Source of the DNA: Pseudomonas defluvii
GTDB taxonomy: Bacteria > Pseudomonadota > Gammaproteobacteria > Pseudomonadales > Pseudomonadaceae
DNA: 64,000 bases
Direction: 5' to 3'
Assembly (NCBI RefSeq): GCF_001695625.1
Contig: NZ_MBPN01000002.1
Span: forward strand, 1 to 64,000
Under the pieces are notes generated by a model that saw only the letters and a program-made list of their open reading frames with translations, ran no database searches and was not told the DNA's origin. This document shows, one piece after another, positions 62,459-64,000 of the stretch (the first letter of the stretch is position 1; each line of letters opens with the position of its first letter). The translations under genes were made by a program, and so were the position numbers.

Positions 62459-62964
62459 TTCAACCTCCGCAACCCAGGGGGCAACGGCGTGCCCTCGGTC
62501 AGTTCTCGCAGTGCTGCACGGGCCCGCGACAAGCGCGACATCACCGTGCCAATCGGTACATCCAGGGCCTGCGCGGCCTCCTTGTAGCTCATGCCTTCAA
62601 CACTCACCATCATCAACAAGGCGCGCTGCTCAGCCGAAAGCCTGGCAAAGGCAGCCAGACCGGACTGAGCCTCGACAATATCCTCGGTATTGTTCCCGAC
62701 CTCTTCGGCCCGCCCGAACCAGCTCAGCCAGCGCATATGGCGGCGCTCTCGACGCTTGCTGTCGAGAAACTGCCGGTAAAGGATCGAGAACAGCCAGGCA
62801 CGCAAACTCGCAGGATCACGCTGCTGCGCGCCCCGGCTCAATGCTCGCTCCACCGTCGCCTGCACCAGGTCGTCGGCGCTCGTGCCCTCGCGGGTCAACC
62901 ACAAGGCGAAACGGCGCAACCGCTGAAGCATCTCGCGTAGTTGGTCGTCATCCAGTTCGTTCAT
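62455..62964 (-). CDS. ECF sigma factor
   Basis: A 169-residue sigma-70 family ECF factor starting MNELDDDQLREMLQRLRRFAL. Region 2 is seen in SADDLVQATVERAL and LRAWLFSILYRQFLDSKRR; region 4 in ARLSAEQRALLMMVSVEGMSYKEAAQALDVPIGTVMSRLSRARAAL. It is the first gene of an operon with its anti-sigma factor. Its likely promoter, and that of the divergent catalase-like gene, share the same ECF motif pair (63005-63029 and 63038-63062), so it probably drives both. Confidence 0.93.
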   Translation of the reverse strand: MNELDDDQLREMLQRLRRFALWLTREGTSADDLVQATVERALSRGAQQRDPASLRAWLFSILYRQFLDSKRRERRHMRWLSWFGRAEEVGNNTEDIVEAQSGLAAFARLSAEQRALLMMVSVEGMSYKEAAQALDVPIGTVMSRLSRARAALRELTEGTPLPPGLRRLK

Positions 62965-63004
62965 CGAGTGATCCGTGATCTTCGTGCAGTCAGTGTACGA
63001 GGCA

Positions 63005-63062
63005 GACGGCCGACCGCGAATTTTATTCCAGGCCACTGGAATAAAACTTCAGCGGGTGCGTC
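63005..63062. promoter_or_regulatory. Two-way ECF promoter: GGAAT-N16-CGTC on both strands
   Basis: Rightward: GGAAT at 63038-63042, 16 bases, CGTC at 63059-63062, 33 bases before the peroxidase ATG. Leftward: GGAAT (ATTCC at 63025-63029), 16 bases, CGTC (GACG at 63005-63008), about 40 bases before the sigma ATG. The two -35 boxes face away from each other within the palindrome at 63021-63045 (TTTATTCCA ... TGGAATAAA). Identical boxes and spacing strongly suggest one ECF sigma reads both. Confidence 0.88.
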
Positions 63063-63094
63063 GTACCCGCTCATTTACTGACCTGGATAGCCCC

Positions 63095-64000
63095 ATGAGC
63101 ACTCCACTAAACGGTCGCGCCCGTACACTACGCCTGGCTGCCATCGGCCTAGGCGTCGCTGCACTGGGCGCAGGCTTTGCCTTCACCGCCGGCTGGATCG
63201 GCCCGGACCGGCTGACCCCGAAACGTATCGTCGACACCTTCGAAGCTCAGGCCGGGCACTACCCTGGCTACCGGAAAAACCACGCCAAAGGCCTGTGCGT
63301 CAGCGGCTACTTTGAAAGCAGCGGCCAGGCCGCCGAACTCTCAAGCGCTCGGGTGTTTGCCCAGCCAAGGGTACCGGTTATTGGCCGCTTCGCCATCGGC
63401 GGCGCCAACCCGCATAGCGCCGATGCCAGCGTCGCCACTCGCAGCCTGGCCGTGGAATTCACCACTGATGATGGACAACGCTGGCGCAGTGGCATGAATA
63501 CCCCGCCGGTACTGGCAGTGAACACCATCGAGGGTTTCTACGAACAGGTGCTGGCAATGACCCCGGTACCTGCCACCGGTAAACCCGACCCGGCAAGGTT
63601 GCAGGCCTTCTTTGCCGCACACCCGGAAAGCGCGGCCTTCCGCCAGTGGGTCAAGGGCTACACGCCCTCCGACAGCTTTGCCAGTTCGGCTTACCACAGC
63701 ATCAACGCCTTTCGCCTGATCGACGCCAAGGGCACCCCGCATTACGTGCGCTGGAAACTACAGCCACTGACCCCGTTCAGTGCATTACCGGCCCAGGTGG
63801 AAGACCCGAATTACCTGCAGAATGACCTGCGCAAACGCCTGACCGAAGGCCCCTTGCGCTGGAACCTGCTGTTGACCCTGGCCGAGCCGGGCGATGCAGT
63901 CGACGATCCCGCTCAACCCTGGCCTGAGCAACGGCTGCAAGTCAACGCGGGCACCGTGGTCATTGAGCAGGTCGATGCGGCCGAGCAAGGCGCCTGCCGT
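63095..64000 (+). CDS. Catalase-related peroxidase (SrpA-like), right end beyond the window
   Basis: Open from the ATG at 63095 to the window edge (about 302 codons). An N-terminal membrane anchor or signal (LRLAAIGLGVAALGAGFAFTAGW) precedes a catalase-family heme domain: HAKGLCVSGYFESS holds the distal His, RVFAQPRVPVIGRFAIGGANPHSAD, and SAYHSINAFRLID are the small catalase-like signs of SrpA-type periplasmic peroxidases. It is divergent from an ECF sigma/anti-sigma operon and has the same ECF promoter motif, so it is a likely target of that sigma factor. It is incomplete at the C-terminus. Confidence 0.9.
   Translation, partial: MSTPLNGRARTLRLAAIGLGVAALGAGFAFTAGWIGPDRLTPKRIVDTFEAQAGHYPGYRKNHAKGLCVSGYFESSGQAAELSSARVFAQPRVPVIGRFAIGGANPHSADASVATRSLAVEFTTDDGQRWRSGMNTPPVLAVNTIEGFYEQVLAMTPVPATGKPDPARLQAFFAAHPESAAFRQWVKGYTPSDSFASSAYHSINAFRLIDAKGTPHYVRWKLQPLTPFSALPAQVEDPNYLQNDLRKRLTEGPLRWNLLLTLAEPGDAVDDPAQPWPEQRLQVNAGTVVIEQVDAAEQGACR

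Overview
The window is about 64 kb of GC-rich bacterial chromosome that reads as Pseudomonas, most likely the P. putida/P. fluorescens group. The reasons are the XenA-type ene-reductase, the SfnR-type sigma-54 regulator, the SelD/MnmH pair, the RND efflux operon, the catalase-like peroxidase beside an ECF sigma/anti-sigma pair, and the typical Pseudomonas GGGCTTGCC/GGCAAGCC REP repeats. I see no rRNA, tRNA, CRISPR array, intact insertion sequence or prophage.

Layout. 1-2750: a pirin gene cut by the window edge (its last codons stop looking like pirin), then a compact type VI secretion cargo module of Hcp, a LysM/glycine-zipper protein and a small membrane protein (probable tube, effector and immunity). 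2797-11690: alpha/beta hydrolase, LysE exporter, a two-component system divergent from a two-gene RND efflux operon, and mobA. 11737-23000: UvrD-like helicase, a pirin-like bicupin, a tandem array of about 100-bp REP-pair units, phosphoglucomutase, and an operon of a PP-loop ATPase-like protein, a FAN1-type VRR-NUC nuclease and an Fe-S XPD/DinG-type helicase. 23375-28350: a flavin-based electron-transfer operon (DUF2271, PepSY-flavoreductase fusion, ApbE), then an MFS transporter.

28468-34932: a sulfonate monooxygenase divergent from SfnR, a decayed metN, a DUF3303 gene, a long stretch with no recognisable gene, and a TetR/EamA pair with a less GC-rich feel. 35005-36829: small envelope proteins with glycine zippers and a small Cys-rich protein. 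37000-42809: a Fur-box-headed FecI/FecR/TonB-receptor module that continues into a diheme peroxidase. 42842-52356: CopD-like and NnrS membrane proteins, an HD-GYP protein, an acetyltransferase, a GGDEF/EAL protein, a DUF1624 membrane protein and a small unknown. 52497-57980: a PhnCDE-like ABC transporter divergent from selD-mnmH, a likely selenium uptake and tRNA selenation locus. 58001-59297: an RcnR-type repressor and DmeF-type metal exporter with a shared operator. 59364-64000: a small monooxygenase, a XenA-like reductase, a DJ-1 family protein, an anti-sigma/ECF sigma operon, and a divergent catalase-like peroxidase running off the right edge.

The observations I rate highest are: a two-way ECF promoter at 63005-63062 with the same GGAAT-N16-CGTC pattern on both strands; the Hcp-effector-immunity trio; the PP-loop/FAN1/helicase operon; the DUF2271 protein with a match to the ApbE flavinylation motif; and the selenium locus. 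All names rest on reading the protein sequences; no database search was run.
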